64,000 nucleotides of DNA from Hylemonella sp. Lineage in GTDB: Bacteria; Pseudomonadota; Gammaproteobacteria; Burkholderiales; Burkholderiaceae_C. The translations under genes were made by a program, and so were the position numbers. The notes beneath the pieces were generated by a model. It was given only the letters and a program-made list of their open reading frames with translations. It was not told where the DNA came from and ran no database searches. Of this stretch, positions 22,158 to 31,166 are shown one piece after another; the stretch's first letter is position 1; each line of letters starts with the position of its first letter. The stretch spans positions 372,001-436,000 of the forward strand of contig NZ_JAPZSV010000003.1 of the NCBI RefSeq assembly GCF_027532185.1, in the 5' to 3' direction.

Positions 22158-23097
22158 AGAGCTGCGTCACGTCGATGTCGTCGTAGCGGTAGCCTGCGCC
22201 GCAGAACTCGCAATCCACCTGGATCACGCCGCGCTCGGCCAGGATCTCGCGCGCCTCAACCTCGCCCAGGCCGCGGATCATGCCGCTCACACGCTCGCGG
22301 CTGCAGGTGCAGGCAAAGCGCGGGCCGTGCTCACCCATCTGCGGCTCGAAGCGCTGCAGCTTCTCCTCCCAGAACAGGCGGCGCAGGATGGTCTCCACAT
22401 CCAGCGTCAGCAGCTCCTCGCGCTTGAGGCTGGCCGCCAGCGTGGCGATGCGGTTGTAGTGCTCGTACTGCTCGGCCTCATAGAGCTCGGCCTCGCCCGG
22501 GTTCTGCCCCGCCAGATTGGCCATGCCCTGCACGGGCAGGCGCTGGATCAGCAGGCCGGCAGCGACATGGTCACCCGCCGCCAGCACCAGCGTGGTCTCG
22601 AGCTGCTCGCTCTGGCGCATGTAGAGCTGCAAGGCCTGGGACAGGCTCTGCAGGGCATGCCCATCCGGATCCGTCAGCGGCACCACGCCCTGGTAGGGCT
22701 GCTGCCCGGGCTGGCGCCCCTGCGGGTCCAGCGTGACCGCGCAGCGCCCCTGGCCGTGCACATTGAGCATGGCGGCCAGCCCCGCACCGGCCGGCACCTC
22801 GCCCTGCACCGTGGCGGTGGCCCGCAGGCTCAGGTCGGACTGCACCTCGGCCACGGCCAGCTTGACCGGGCCGTCACCAAAGACCTGCAGGATCAGCGCG
22901 CCATCGAACTTGATGTTGGACTGCATCAGCGCACCCGCCGCGGCCATCTCGCCCAGCAGGGCCTGCACGGACGCGGGATAGGGGCCGGAGCTGCTTTGCG
23001 CACGACGCTTGAGGATCTCGGTCCAGGCGTCGGTCAGGCGCACGACCATGCCGCGGACGGGCAGGCCCTCGAAGAGGAATTTGTGGAGTTCAGACAT
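22111..23097 (-). CDS. hslO: Hsp33 redox-regulated chaperone
   Basis: A cytoplasmic holdase activated by oxidation of a zinc-bound cysteine centre. It has 328 residues. The N-terminal substrate-binding domain starts MSELHKFLFEGLPVRGMVVRL. The redox switch shows the CxC of FACTCSRERV and the C-x-x-C of DCEFCGAGYRY. The C-terminus is serine-rich (SSSSVQ). It overlaps the convergent P-loop gene by 47 bp. Confidence 0.92.
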   Translation of the reverse strand: MSELHKFLFEGLPVRGMVVRLTDAWTEILKRRAQSSSGPYPASVQALLGEMAAAGALMQSNIKFDGALILQVFGDGPVKLAVAEVQSDLSLRATATVQGEVPAGAGLAAMLNVHGQGRCAVTLDPQGRQPGQQPYQGVVPLTDPDGHALQSLSQALQLYMRQSEQLETTLVLAAGDHVAAGLLIQRLPVQGMANLAGQNPGEAELYEAEQYEHYNRIATLAASLKREELLTLDVETILRRLFWEEKLQRFEPQMGEHGPRFACTCSRERVSGMIRGLGEVEAREILAERGVIQVDCEFCGAGYRYDDIDVTQLFTQAGDRPPSSSSVQ

Positions 23098-23112
23098 GCA
23101 AGGAGTTGGGGC

Positions 23113-23637
23113 TCAGCCGATTTTCTTCAAGCCCTTGCGGAACTGTTCGGCGTTCTCGACGTAGTGCTGAGCGATGCGCTGCAGTCCCGCGATCTGCTCC
23201 GGGCTGAGCTGCTTCACGGCCTTGGCCGGGCTACCCAGGATCATTGAGCCATCCGGGAATTCCTTGCCCTCGGTCACGAGCGCACCCGCGCCCACTAGGC
23301 AGTTCTTGCCGATCTTCGCGTGGTTGAGCACGATGGCTCCGATGCCGATCAGCGAACCATCGCCGATGGTACAGCCATGCAGCATGACCTGATGGCCAAT
23401 GGACACGTTCTCACCCAAGGTCAGGGGCACGCCCGGGTCGGCATGCAGCACGCTGGCGTCCTGGACATTGGTGTTCTTGCCGATGTGGATGTGCTCGCTG
23501 TCGCCACGGATGATGGTGCCGAACCAGACGTTGGCGTTTTCTTCGAGGGTCACCTTGCCGATGACTTGGGCGCTGTCGGCGACCCAGGCGTTTTTGCCGA
23601 GTTGGGGGGCTTGTCCGTCGAGTTCGTAGAGGGCCAT
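23113..23637 (-). CDS. Gamma-class carbonic anhydrase-like protein
   Basis: A 174-residue left-handed beta-helix protein of the YrdA/Cam type. Hexapeptide turns run from NVWFGTIIRGDSEHIHIG onward, with the metal-ligand histidines in ASVLHADPG and GHQVMLHGC. Start is fixed at MALYELDGQAPQLG; the frame upstream runs into a repeat. hslO lies 15 bp downstream. Activity is uncertain in this subgroup. Confidence 0.88.
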   Translation of the reverse strand: MALYELDGQAPQLGKNAWVADSAQVIGKVTLEENANVWFGTIIRGDSEHIHIGKNTNVQDASVLHADPGVPLTLGENVSIGHQVMLHGCTIGDGSLIGIGAIVLNHAKIGKNCLVGAGALVTEGKEFPDGSMILGSPAKAVKQLSPEQIAGLQRIAQHYVENAEQFRKGLKKIG

Positions 23638-23746
23638 ATTTGTTCTCTTCCTGGGGCGATGGGGTCGATTGTAGGGTTCATGGTCCTGCACGCGCCGGTT
23701 GCGGGTTTGGTACGGTGGCAGGCCGGGTCTCGCCCCGGCGAGCGAG

Positions 23747-23778
23747 GTACTTTTCTTTGCTTCGCCAAAGAAAAGTAC
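23747..23778. repeat. 13-bp stem inside the left arm
   Basis: GTACTTTTCTTTG and its exact complement flank a 6-base loop CTTCGC. The right arm carries only a broken counterpart (CTTTCTTTGC, 24170 onward). Similar CTTTTCTTTG hairpins are widespread in proteobacterial intergenic repeats. Confidence 0.65.
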
Positions 23779-23955
23779 CCAAAAGAAAAGCGAGCCGGAT
23801 TCGTCGACCCTCCGCTGCGCTACGGGCACGCTGCGTTGCTCGGCCCGGGCGGGGTGCGCGCAAACTCGCTGCGCTCAGACATGCGCGCCCCTTGATCCGC
23901 CCGATCCTGCGCTACTCGCCTCCTCATGACGGCGAAGGGAACCGAATACCGAAAC

Positions 23956-23987
23956 CCACAAGGACGCGCCATGGCGCGTCCTTGTGG
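23956..23987. repeat. 32-bp perfect palindrome at the centre
   Basis: The left half is CCACAAGGACGCGCCA, followed directly by its full complement. Its axis (23971/23972) coincides within 1 bp with the axis of the 500-bp inverted repeat, so the whole region could extrude as one cruciform. Confidence 0.8.
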
Positions 23988-24260
23988 AGCCCGGCTGTTC
24001 GGTTTTCCTCGCCCTTGTGTCTGTGCCGAGAAGCACAGCGACAGGCGGATCAAGAGACGCGCATGTTTGAGCCCGCAGGGCGAGTTTGCGCGGCTCCCGC
24101 CTGGCGCGAGCATCGCAGGTTGCCCCGGCGCAGCCGGGGTCACAGACACCAGGGTCGCCTTTCTTTGCTTACTTTCTTTGGCGAGACAAACAAAGTGAGG
24201 CGCCCGCCGGGGCGAGACCCGGCAAAGCCACGTCCACCAGGACCTCAGCCAAAGAGCAAT

Positions 24261-25040
24261 TCAGTCAGCCTGCAAAGCAGACAACTCAGCATCACTGAAA
24301 CCCGCCGCCCGCCGAGCATCCAGATTGAACGGCTTCTTCAACTTCGGCGCCTGATACTTCACCGTCAACTCGGCATAAGTGGCTACCGGCTCAATACCGC
24401 GTCGGGCGCATTCCCAGGCATACCAATGGTTGCCCGTCGCGACATGCCCGATCTCGTCGCGCAGGATGATGTCCAGAATTTCTCCCGCCCGGTGATCTCC
24501 GATGGAGACCAGCTTGGTCTTCACTGCCGGTGAGGCATCCAGCCCCCGCGCCTCCAGCGTACGCGGCACCAGGGCCACGCGCGCCAGCAGATCGCCCTTG
24601 GTCCGCTCCGCCATCTCCCACAGACCATCGTGCGCAGGAAAATCGCCGTAGTCGTAACCCAGCGTCAGCAGGTGCTCACGCAAAAGCGTGAAGTGATAGG
24701 CCTCCTCAAACGCCACCTGCAACCAGTCGCGGTAGAAGGCCTCGGGCAATCCGGCGAAACGCCAGCAGATGTCCAGCGCCAGGTCGATGGCATTGCGTTC
24801 GATGTGCACGATGCTGTGCACCAGGGCCGCATGGCCGCGCGCGGTCGCGAGCGACCCCGGCTTGATCTGGGTGTGGGGGAGCAAGGGCGGGCGATCGCTG
24901 CGACCGGGTACACCGAGCGGCTCGTCGAAGACGCGCGCGCAATCAATGGGCCCGACGCGGTCCAGCGCTGCCACGCCCGCGGCCTTGGCCACGGGGTCGG
25001 CCAGGGCCAGCAGTTCGAGGCAGGCGGCGCGCAGTTCCAT
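24261..25040 (-). CDS. DUF455 ferritin-like protein
   Basis: A 259-residue protein of the DUF455/COG2833 type with a ferritin-like four-helix core. Likely di-metal ligands lie in VHIERNAIDLALD, AFEEAYHFTLLREHL and the later LRDEIGHVATGNHWY, which match the E-x-x-H pattern. The C-terminus ends in PFNLDARRAAGFSDAEL, as in the family. Function is not established. Its end reaches the repeat region and its start is divergent from the EAL-HDOD gene. Confidence 0.85.
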   Translation of the reverse strand: MELRAACLELLALADPVAKAAGVAALDRVGPIDCARVFDEPLGVPGRSDRPPLLPHTQIKPGSLATARGHAALVHSIVHIERNAIDLALDICWRFAGLPEAFYRDWLQVAFEEAYHFTLLREHLLTLGYDYGDFPAHDGLWEMAERTKGDLLARVALVPRTLEARGLDASPAVKTKLVSIGDHRAGEILDIILRDEIGHVATGNHWYAWECARRGIEPVATYAELTVKYQAPKLKKPFNLDARRAAGFSDAELSALQAD

Positions 25041-25089
25041 GGGCCGAAATTATCCCCCTAGAATGGCCGGCAACTCCTCCGTACTGCCC

Positions 25090-26346
25090 ATGACCACGCC
25101 CACCGCAGCCTCCGACGTACCGGACACCGGCGACCAGACCGCCATCGCCCGCCAGGCCATCCTGGACGAGAGCCGCAATGTCATCGCCTACGAGCTCTAC
25201 GACCGCTCCAAGAAGTTCAGCGAGCACTCGGCCGCCAGCGATGCGGAGATGCTGTTCAACGTGCTCTCGCACGCCGAGCTGCAGTCGCTGATCGGGCGCA
25301 AGCTCATGTACCTCAACTGCACGCACGAGAGCCTGAGCGGCAAGCATCTGGAGCTGATCCACCCCGAGCGAGTGGTGCTGGAGGTTCCGCCCGTGGCCGA
25401 CCACAGCGCGGCCGAGATCGAGGCGCGCATCCCGGCCATGGAGGCCGTCAAGGCACGGGGTTTCCGCCTGGCCTTCGGGCACCAGACCCTGGCGCGCCAG
25501 TACGCGGCCTGGCTGCCGCTGGCGAGCTTCATCAAGATCGACCTGCAGAAGATCCCGGCTGAGAAGCTGGAGCCGCTGGTGCGTTTTGCCGAGAAGTTCA
25601 GCAAGGCCCAGGTGATCGCCGAGAAGGTGGAGACCGTGGAACAGTACGAGCTGGCGGCCCAGGTGGGCATCCGCCTCTTCCAGGGCTACTGGTTCGCCAC
25701 GCCCATCCTGGTGCGCGGCCAGACCCTGCGCCCGGCCCAGGCGAACATCATCCAGCTGATCAACCTGATCAAGAAGCCCGCTGAGGTGGGCGAGATCGAG
25801 GAGCTGCTCAAGCGCGACCCCACGCTGTCCTTCAACCTGCTGCGCTTCATCAACTCGGCCGGCTTCGGGCTCAACGTGGAAATCTCGTCCTTCCGCCACG
25901 CCGTGATGCTGCTGGGCCTGCAGAAGCTGTTCCGCTGGGCGGCGCTGCTCATGACCACCTCGCGCATGGGCGAGACCGCGCCGGCCGTGGGCAAGATGGC
26001 CGTGGTGCGTGGCCGCCTCATGGAGCTGCTGGTCGCTGAGCTGCTGCCGCCCGAGCACGCCGACGACGCCTTTGTGGTCGGCATCTTCTCCCTGCTCGAC
26101 ACCATGCTGGGCCTGCCCATGGAACAGGCGTTGGAATCGATCTCGCTCTCCTCCAACATCACGGACGCGCTGCTGCAGCGCAAGGGCATGTACGCGCCCT
26201 TCCTGGAGCTCACGCTGGCCTGTGAGTCGGCGGACGACGAGGCTTTTGCGCGCGCGGCCACGCAGCTGCAGCTCTCGAACCATCAGGTCAACTGGGCCCA
26301 TCTGCAGGCCCTGGCCTGGGCCGAGAGCCTGGACAGCGCGGCCTGA
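25090..26346 (+). CDS. EAL and HDOD domain signalling protein
   Basis: A 418-residue protein with an N-terminal EAL-like region (ESRNVIAYELYDRSKK, later FIKIDLQKIPAEKLE and FQGYWFATPIL) and a C-terminal HDOD domain (ELLKRDPTLSFNLLRFINSAGFG). The EAL motif is replaced by YELYDR, so diguanylate phosphodiesterase activity is unlikely; such YuxH-type proteins are thought to be regulatory. ATG 25063 is an alternative start nine codons upstream. Confidence 0.85.
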   Translation: MTTPTAASDVPDTGDQTAIARQAILDESRNVIAYELYDRSKKFSEHSAASDAEMLFNVLSHAELQSLIGRKLMYLNCTHESLSGKHLELIHPERVVLEVPPVADHSAAEIEARIPAMEAVKARGFRLAFGHQTLARQYAAWLPLASFIKIDLQKIPAEKLEPLVRFAEKFSKAQVIAEKVETVEQYELAAQVGIRLFQGYWFATPILVRGQTLRPAQANIIQLINLIKKPAEVGEIEELLKRDPTLSFNLLRFINSAGFGLNVEISSFRHAVMLLGLQKLFRWAALLMTTSRMGETAPAVGKMAVVRGRLMELLVAELLPPEHADDAFVVGIFSLLDTMLGLPMEQALESISLSSNITDALLQRKGMYAPFLELTLACESADDEAFARAATQLQLSNHQVNWAHLQALAWAESLDSAA

Positions 26347-26358
26347 AGGGCCGGCGCC

Positions 26359-27057
26359 TCAGAGCCGGGCAAGCACGGGGCCGCCGCGCTGCAGCGCGCG
26401 CTGGTAGGCCGGGCGCGCATTCACGCGCTCGCGCCAGGCACGCACATGCGGGTAGGGCGTGGTGTCGGTGCCGCGGGAGAGCGCGGCCTCGACGGCAAAG
26501 CTCATCTGGAAATCGGCCAGGCTGATGGCCTCACCCGAGAACCAGGCGTTCTTAGCCAGGTGCTGTTCCATATAGGCCAGGCCGCCGACCACATTGGGTT
26601 CGATCAGCTTCTGGATGACGGTATCGCAAAGCTTGCGCGCGATAGGCTTGACGAAGAAAGGCATGCGCTGGCGCGGGATGCTGATGAAGACCAGCTTCAT
26701 CACCAGCCAGTTCATCAGCGAACCCTCGGCGTAATGCATCCAGAAACGGTTCTGCCGGTGCGCTGGCGTGCCCACGGCGGGTACCAGCTGTGCCAGCTCG
26801 GCCGGGGCCTGGGCGCCATAGCGCTCGGCCAGGTATTCGAGGATGGCGCCGGACTCGGCGATGACTTCGTCGCCATCGGTGATGACGGGTGACTTGCCCA
26901 GCGGGTGGATCTGCTTGAGCTCGGGCGGCGCCAGGCGGCTGCGCGGGTCGCGCGCATAGACCTTGAGCTCATAGGGCAGGCCCAGCTCTTCAAGCAGCCA
27001 GAGCACGCGCTGGGAACGGGAGGTTTCGAGGTGGTGGACGGTCAGCATGGGTTGCAT
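26359..27057 (-). CDS. Glutathione S-transferase
   Basis: A 232-residue GST. The thioredoxin-like domain shows HHLETSRSQRVLWLLEELGLPYE with a likely Ser at the active site, and the glutathione-binding IHPLGKSPVITDGDEVIAESGAI. The helical C-terminal domain includes FSGEAISLADFQMSFAVEA. Its ATG overlaps the xerD stop (TAATG), so it is translated after xerD. Confidence 0.88.
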   Translation of the reverse strand: MQPMLTVHHLETSRSQRVLWLLEELGLPYELKVYARDPRSRLAPPELKQIHPLGKSPVITDGDEVIAESGAILEYLAERYGAQAPAELAQLVPAVGTPAHRQNRFWMHYAEGSLMNWLVMKLVFISIPRQRMPFFVKPIARKLCDTVIQKLIEPNVVGGLAYMEQHLAKNAWFSGEAISLADFQMSFAVEAALSRGTDTTPYPHVRAWRERVNARPAYQRALQRGGPVLARL

Positions 27058-27953
27058 TATCCGCGCGGGTGGTGTTGCGCGTGCAGCGTCTTGAGTCGCT
27101 CACGCGCCACATGGGTGTAGATGGTGGTGGTGGAGATGTCGGCATGGCCCAGCAGCATCTGCACGGCGCGCAGGTCGGCGCCATGGTTGAGCAGATGGGT
27201 GGCGAAGGCGTGGCGCAGGGTGTGGGGCGAGAGCGGTGCGGTGATGCCAGCCACGGCGGCGTACTTCTTCACGAGCTGCCAGAACATCACGCGCGTCATG
27301 GCCTCACCGGCCCGCGCGCCGCGCACGGTGACGAAGAGATCGTCGGTCTGCTTGCCGGCCAGCAGCGCGGGCCGGGCCTCCTGCAGGTAGCGCTGCAGCC
27401 ACTGGCTGGCGACCTCGCCGAAAGGCACGAGACGTTCCTTGCTGCCCTTGCCGAAGACGCGCAGCACATGCTCGGACAGGCTGATATTGAAGGTCTTGAG
27501 CCCGACGAGCTCGCTCACCCGCAGGCCGCTGGCGTACATAAGCTCGATCATCGTGCGGTCCCGCACGGCCAGCGGCGTGTCTTCGCCCGGCGCAGCCAGC
27601 AGGGCCTCGACTTGGGCCTCGGTGAGCGTCTTGGGCACGCGCAGGGGCTGCCTGGCGGCCTGCAGGCGCAGGGTCGGGTCGGCGTCGACGCGGCGCTCGC
27701 GCAAGGCCCAGCGAAAGAAACGCTTGAAGACCGTGAGCCGGCGGTTGGCCGTGGTGGCGCGGGTGGCCGCATGGCGCGCCGCGAAATAGGCGTTGAGATC
27801 AGCTTCCGTGCTCTGCAAAAGCGTACGCCCGCGGCCTTGCAGCCAGCGGGCGTAGAGCGTGAGATCACGGCGGTAGGCCGTCAGCGTGTTGCGTGACAGG
27901 CCTTCCTCCAGCCACAGGGCATCGACGAAGGCGTCGATCTCGGCATCGTCCAT
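27057..27953 (-). CDS. xerD: Tyrosine recombinase XerD
   Basis: Resolves chromosome dimers at dif together with XerC. It has 298 residues. The N-terminal SAM-like domain starts DAFVDALWLEEGLSRNTLTAYRRDL; the catalytic residues are Arg in YASGLRVSELVGL, Lys in VFGKGSKERLVP, His-x-x-Arg in HTLRHAFATHLL, His in LLGHADIST, and the tyrosine in TTIYTHVA. It is not a prophage integrase: length and sequence are of the housekeeping type. Confidence 0.93.
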   Translation of the reverse strand: MDDAEIDAFVDALWLEEGLSRNTLTAYRRDLTLYARWLQGRGRTLLQSTEADLNAYFAARHAATRATTANRRLTVFKRFFRWALRERRVDADPTLRLQAARQPLRVPKTLTEAQVEALLAAPGEDTPLAVRDRTMIELMYASGLRVSELVGLKTFNISLSEHVLRVFGKGSKERLVPFGEVASQWLQRYLQEARPALLAGKQTDDLFVTVRGARAGEAMTRVMFWQLVKKYAAVAGITAPLSPHTLRHAFATHLLNHGADLRAVQMLLGHADISTTTIYTHVARERLKTLHAQHHPRG

Positions 27954-27970
27954 GCCCCGGGGCCGTCGCG

Positions 27971-28933
27971 TCAGTCGAGCTTGAGGCCGGCGGTATCCAC
28001 CACCTTCTTGTAGACCTCGTACTCGGCCTTCATCTGGGCAGCGAACTCGGTGGGCGAGTTGCCGATCACGATGGAGCCGGTGTCCTCGATGCGCTTGCGC
28101 ACCGCCGGGTCCTTCAGGACTTCACGCACAGCGGCGTTGACCTTGTCCACGACCTCCTTGGGCAGGCCCTTGGGGCCGAGGATGCCGTAGTAGGCCATGC
28201 GGTTGACGGGCTCCAGGCCGACTTCCTTGAAGGTCGGCACGTTGGGCAGTACGGCCAGGCGCTGCGGCGCGGCGACCACGACGGCGTTGAGGCGACCGCT
28301 CTGGATGAAGGGCAGGGCCGAGGGCAGGTTGTCGAAGATGATCGGCACCTGACCGGCCACGGTGTCGTTGAGGGCCGGACCCGCACCGCGGTAGGGAATG
28401 TGGGTCATGAAGGTGCCGGTCTGGCTCTTGTACAGCTCGGTCTGCAGGTGGCCGATGCCGCCGGTGCCGGACGATGCGTAGGAGTACTTGCCCGGCGACT
28501 TCTTGAGCTCGGCCAGGAAGCCCTTGTGATCCTTGGCGGGGAAGCTCGGGTGCACGGCGATCACGTTGGGCGTGGCCGCGATGTTGATGATGGCCGTGAA
28601 ATCGGTCGCGGCGTTGTAGGGGATCTTGGGGTTGATGGCCGGGTTGGCGGCCGTGGTCGAGACCGTGGCCATGCCCAGGGTGTAGCCGTCGGGCGCGGAC
28701 TTCGCCGTCTCGTTGGCACCCACCACGCCACCGCCACCGGCCTTGTTCTCCACCACCACGGGCTGGCCCAGGGCCTTGCCCAGGGGCTCGGAGATGACGC
28801 GCGCGATGATGTCGGTGGTGCCGCCGGGTGCGAAAGGCACCTGGAGCTTGATGGGCTTGTTGGGATAGCCTTGTGCGAAGGCGGTACCGGCGGCAGCCAG
28901 CAGGCTGAGAGCGAAAAGGGCACGTCGCTGCAT
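27971..28933 (-). CDS. Tripartite tricarboxylate transporter receptor (Bug/TctC), 1
   Basis: A 320-residue periplasmic solute-binding protein. The signal peptide [20 protein letters not shown] is followed by [22 protein letters not shown], the family signature, and by [17 protein letters not shown] and [22 protein letters not shown] is present 9 bp before the start. No tctA/tctB membrane genes are adjacent, so the receptor is orphan; ligand unknown. Confidence 0.9.
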   Translation of the reverse strand: MQRRALFALSLLAAAGTAFAQGYPNKPIKLQVPFAPGGTTDIIARVISEPLGKALGQPVVVENKAGGGGVVGANETAKSAPDGYTLGMATVSTTAANPAINPKIPYNAATDFTAIINIAATPNVIAVHPSFPAKDHKGFLAELKKSPGKYSYASSGTGGIGHLQTELYKSQTGTFMTHIPYRGAGPALNDTVAGQVPIIFDNLPSALPFIQSGRLNAVVVAAPQRLAVLPNVPTFKEVGLEPVNRMAYYGILGPKGLPKEVVDKVNAAVREVLKDPAVRKRIEDTGSIVIGNSPTEFAAQMKAEYEVYKKVVDTAGLKLD

Positions 28934-28970
28934 GGTCACGATCTCCTGAGAGTTAACAGTGTGAGCGATT

Positions 28971-29546
28971 CTATTGCCCCAGCAATCCCCTTTTAAGTCG
29001 GGTATCCACGGGGTGGGGGCCGACGAAAATCCCCAGCAGGGCCTGATAGAAGTCGGCACCGGCGATGACCGTCCCGCGCGGCACCTCGTTGACGGCCAGC
29101 ATCAGCCCCTGGCCCGGCAGGTAATCGAGGTTGATGGTGTCGCCCTCGCGCGCGATGCCGATGCTGTCGATGGTGCGTGAGAAGGCCTCGGCCCGCGCCT
29201 GCAGAGCGGCCCACTCGGCCTCGCTGGCGTTCTTTTGCATGCCGCGCACCAGGGCCTTCTTGATCTCGGCCGACCCCACATCCATGAGCATGCGCAGCTG
29301 CAGACGCCGCGGCGCATCACGGTCCAGGACCTGCTGCGCCTCGCGCGTCTTCTCGGGCACGTAGAGGGCGGCCACAAAAGCCTTGAAGATCCAGGCTGCG
29401 CGCACGCCCAGGCCGTTGAGCTGCAGCTCGTGCTGGGCCAGGCGCACACGCTCCTCGAAGCGCTGGCCCTCAAGCACCACGGCACGCGCGGGCAAAGCGG
29501 CCAGTGCACCGGCCAGCAAGAGGGAGGAAAGCAGGGAGATACGCAT
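28971..29546 (-). CDS. Chalcone isomerase-like family protein
   Basis: A 191-residue exported protein. After a signal peptide ([22 protein letters not shown]) comes the chalcone isomerase-like fold, seen as [25 protein letters not shown] and [21 protein letters not shown], then [13 protein letters not shown]. In bacteria this family lacks known isomerase activity. It lies directly upstream of the Bug receptor gene (gap 37 bp). Confidence 0.85.
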   Translation of the reverse strand: MRISLLSSLLLAGALAALPARAVVLEGQRFEERVRLAQHELQLNGLGVRAAWIFKAFVAALYVPEKTREAQQVLDRDAPRRLQLRMLMDVGSAEIKKALVRGMQKNASEAEWAALQARAEAFSRTIDSIGIAREGDTINLDYLPGQGLMLAVNEVPRGTVIAGADFYQALLGIFVGPHPVDTRLKRGLLGQ

Positions 29547-29626
29547 AGGGCTACAACGCGGCAACGCCCCCGGGCGCCGACAGGCGCAGCATCGGGCGCG
29601 CCACAGCAGGCTGGTATTCTCCCCGG

Positions 29627-30532
29627 GTGAACTACGCGCAACTGCTTTTCCCCGATTTCTCCCTGATCCTGTGCGGGTATCTGGTGTGCCGCTACACCGC
29701 GCTCAACCGCCCGGTCTGGGACCAGGTCGAGGTGCTGGTCTACTACTTCCTCTTCCCCGTGCTGCTGTTCCACAGCATCGTGCGCAGCACGCTGGATCTG
29801 GCCGGTGCCTCCAGCCTGATTGCGGCTGGCGTGAGCATGGGCCTGGTCGGCATCGCCCTGGCCTACGCCCTGCCCCATCTGCCCATCATCGGGCGACGCA
29901 TCGACACGCGCCTGCACGCGGCCAGCGCGCAGGTGGCCTTCCGCTTCAACTCCTTCATCGGTCTGGCCCTGGCCGAGCGTCTGGCCGGCGCCCAGGGCCT
30001 GCTGCTGCTGGCCGTGCTGATCGGCTTTTGCGTGCCACTGTTCAACGTGGGCGCCGTCTGGCCCATGGCGCGCCACGCCCAGCGCAGCGTGGGCCGCGAG
30101 CTGCTGCGCAACCCGCTGATCATCGCCACGGCCTCGGGCCTGATTGCCAATGTGCTGGGCTTCAAGGTGCCCAGCTGGGCCGATCCCACGCTCAACCGCA
30201 TCGGTGCGGCTTCCATCGCCCTGGGCCTGATGGCCGCCGGAGCCGGCTTGCGCTTTGCGAGCCTGGGCCAGGCCAAGACCCTGGCCGTGGCGGTGCTGAG
30301 CATCAAGCACCTGCTGCTGCCACTGGTGGCGCTGGGCCTGTCGCAGGCCTTGGGCCTGAGCGCTGTGCAGACCACCATCCTGCTGGCCTTCTCGGCCCTG
30401 CCCACGGCGTCAAGCTGCTATGTGCTGGCCGCGCGCATGGGCTATGACGGCGCCTATGTGGCTGGCCTGGTGACCCTGTCCACGCTGCTGGGCGTGGCCA
30501 GCCTGTCGTTCGCCCTCGGCGTCTTACGCTGA
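29627..30532 (+). CDS. AEC family transporter
   Basis: A 301-residue inner-membrane carrier of the auxin efflux carrier family, with about ten hydrophobic segments. It starts at GTG (MNYAQLLFPDFSLILCGYL). Seen: VEVLVYYFLFPVLLFHSIV and a later ALPTASSCYVLAARMGYD, a conserved helix-break stretch of the family. Substrate unknown (often malate or other organic acids). Divergent from the chalcone isomerase-like gene. Confidence 0.87.
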   Translation: MNYAQLLFPDFSLILCGYLVCRYTALNRPVWDQVEVLVYYFLFPVLLFHSIVRSTLDLAGASSLIAAGVSMGLVGIALAYALPHLPIIGRRIDTRLHAASAQVAFRFNSFIGLALAERLAGAQGLLLLAVLIGFCVPLFNVGAVWPMARHAQRSVGRELLRNPLIIATASGLIANVLGFKVPSWADPTLNRIGAASIALGLMAAGAGLRFASLGQAKTLAVAVLSIKHLLLPLVALGLSQALGLSAVQTTILLAFSALPTASSCYVLAARMGYDGAYVAGLVTLSTLLGVASLSFALGVLR

Positions 30533-30536
30533 GGAG

Positions 30537-30558
30537 GGCGGCGCCTGCCGGCGCCGCC
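30537..30558. terminator. 9-bp GC hairpin between convergent genes
   Basis: GGCGGCGCC and GGCGCCGCC pair around TGCC, 5 bp after the AEC stop and 6 bp from the end of the broken OMP gene. No T-run; a GC-only terminator-like hairpin. Confidence 0.5.
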
Positions 30559-30563
30559 ACGCT

Positions 30564-31085
30564 TCAGAAGCGGAAGTGCAGCGTGACTTCCGGGCGCGTC
30601 TCGTTGCAGTCGGTCATGACCGTACGGTCGCAGGACTCCTGCCGCTCGTGGACCAGCCCGGCGCCGATGTAGGCGCTGCGGTCCAGCGCGTAGTACATAC
30701 CGCCGCGCACGCCGTAGCTGTTGTGGCTGGAGACGTCGTTGCTGTAGATGGTGCGCGACAGGAAGACCGCCGCATAGGGCTTGAAGGTCTGGCCCGTGGC
30801 GGACACATAGCGCAGCTCGGGAATGATCTTGTAGATGCTGGGGCTGTTGCCGCGCTAGAGCTCCAGGCCGATGCTGGCCTCGAACTGCTCGACGAAGAAG
30901 CGTCCATAGCGACCGCTGAGCACGGTGTAGTCCTTGCCGAACTGTTCACCCGAGCCCAGCGAGAACGAGGCGCTGGTCTGGCTGCCATAGCCGCTGTACT
31001 GCGCCGCCGCGGGGAAGGCGCTCAAGGACAGTGCGGCGGCCAGGGCGAGCACACCGCGGGAAAGAAACTGCGAACGACCTGTCAT
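30564..31085 (-). pseudogene. Outer-membrane beta-barrel protein split by an in-frame TAG
   Basis: One frame encodes a 173-codon barrel protein. The signal peptide (MTGRSQFLSRGVLALAAALS to FPAAAQ) leads to alternating strands such as YTVLSGRYGRFFVEQFEASIGLEL. Codon 77 (30855-30857) is TAG. The same frame continues RGNSPSIYKIIPELRYV and on to the C-terminal EVTLHFRF, whose final phenylalanine is the barrel-assembly signal. A TGG-to-TAG change would explain it, since a Trp fits here. Without suppression only 76 residues are made. Confidence 0.75.
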
Positions 31086-31166
31086 CGTGGTATGACCTCC
31101 AGATTGAAAGGCCACACCATAGCAGGGCCACACCCCGCCGCTGTAACAAAAATATTCAGACGCCGC

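Larger units (their letters stand above)
23722..24223. repeat. Large imperfect inverted repeat (about 500 bp)
   Basis: This fills the gene-free stretch between the gamma carbonic anhydrase and DUF455 genes. The outer ends are perfect 19-bp complements (23722-23740 and 24205-24223). Inner arms also pair: the stretch at about 23861-23903 (GCGCAAACTCG to TTGATCCGCC) matches the complement of about 24043-24099. The centre is a 32-bp perfect palindrome. Open frames here carry no recognisable protein. Looks like two inverted copies of an interspersed element. Confidence 0.75.

Noticed and set aside
23640-24260. Several small open frames in the gene-free stretch
   Set aside because: They run through repeat arms in all frames, are Arg/Pro-rich and share sequence with their reverse counterparts; no start signal or family.
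27057-27953. Prophage or integron integrase
   Set aside because: Length and motifs are of housekeeping XerD, with no att site, phage genes or cassette array around.
30855-30857. TAG read as pyrrolysine or other recoding
   Set aside because: No pyl genes or recoding element seen, and the protein type (barrel OMP) has no known recoded residue.
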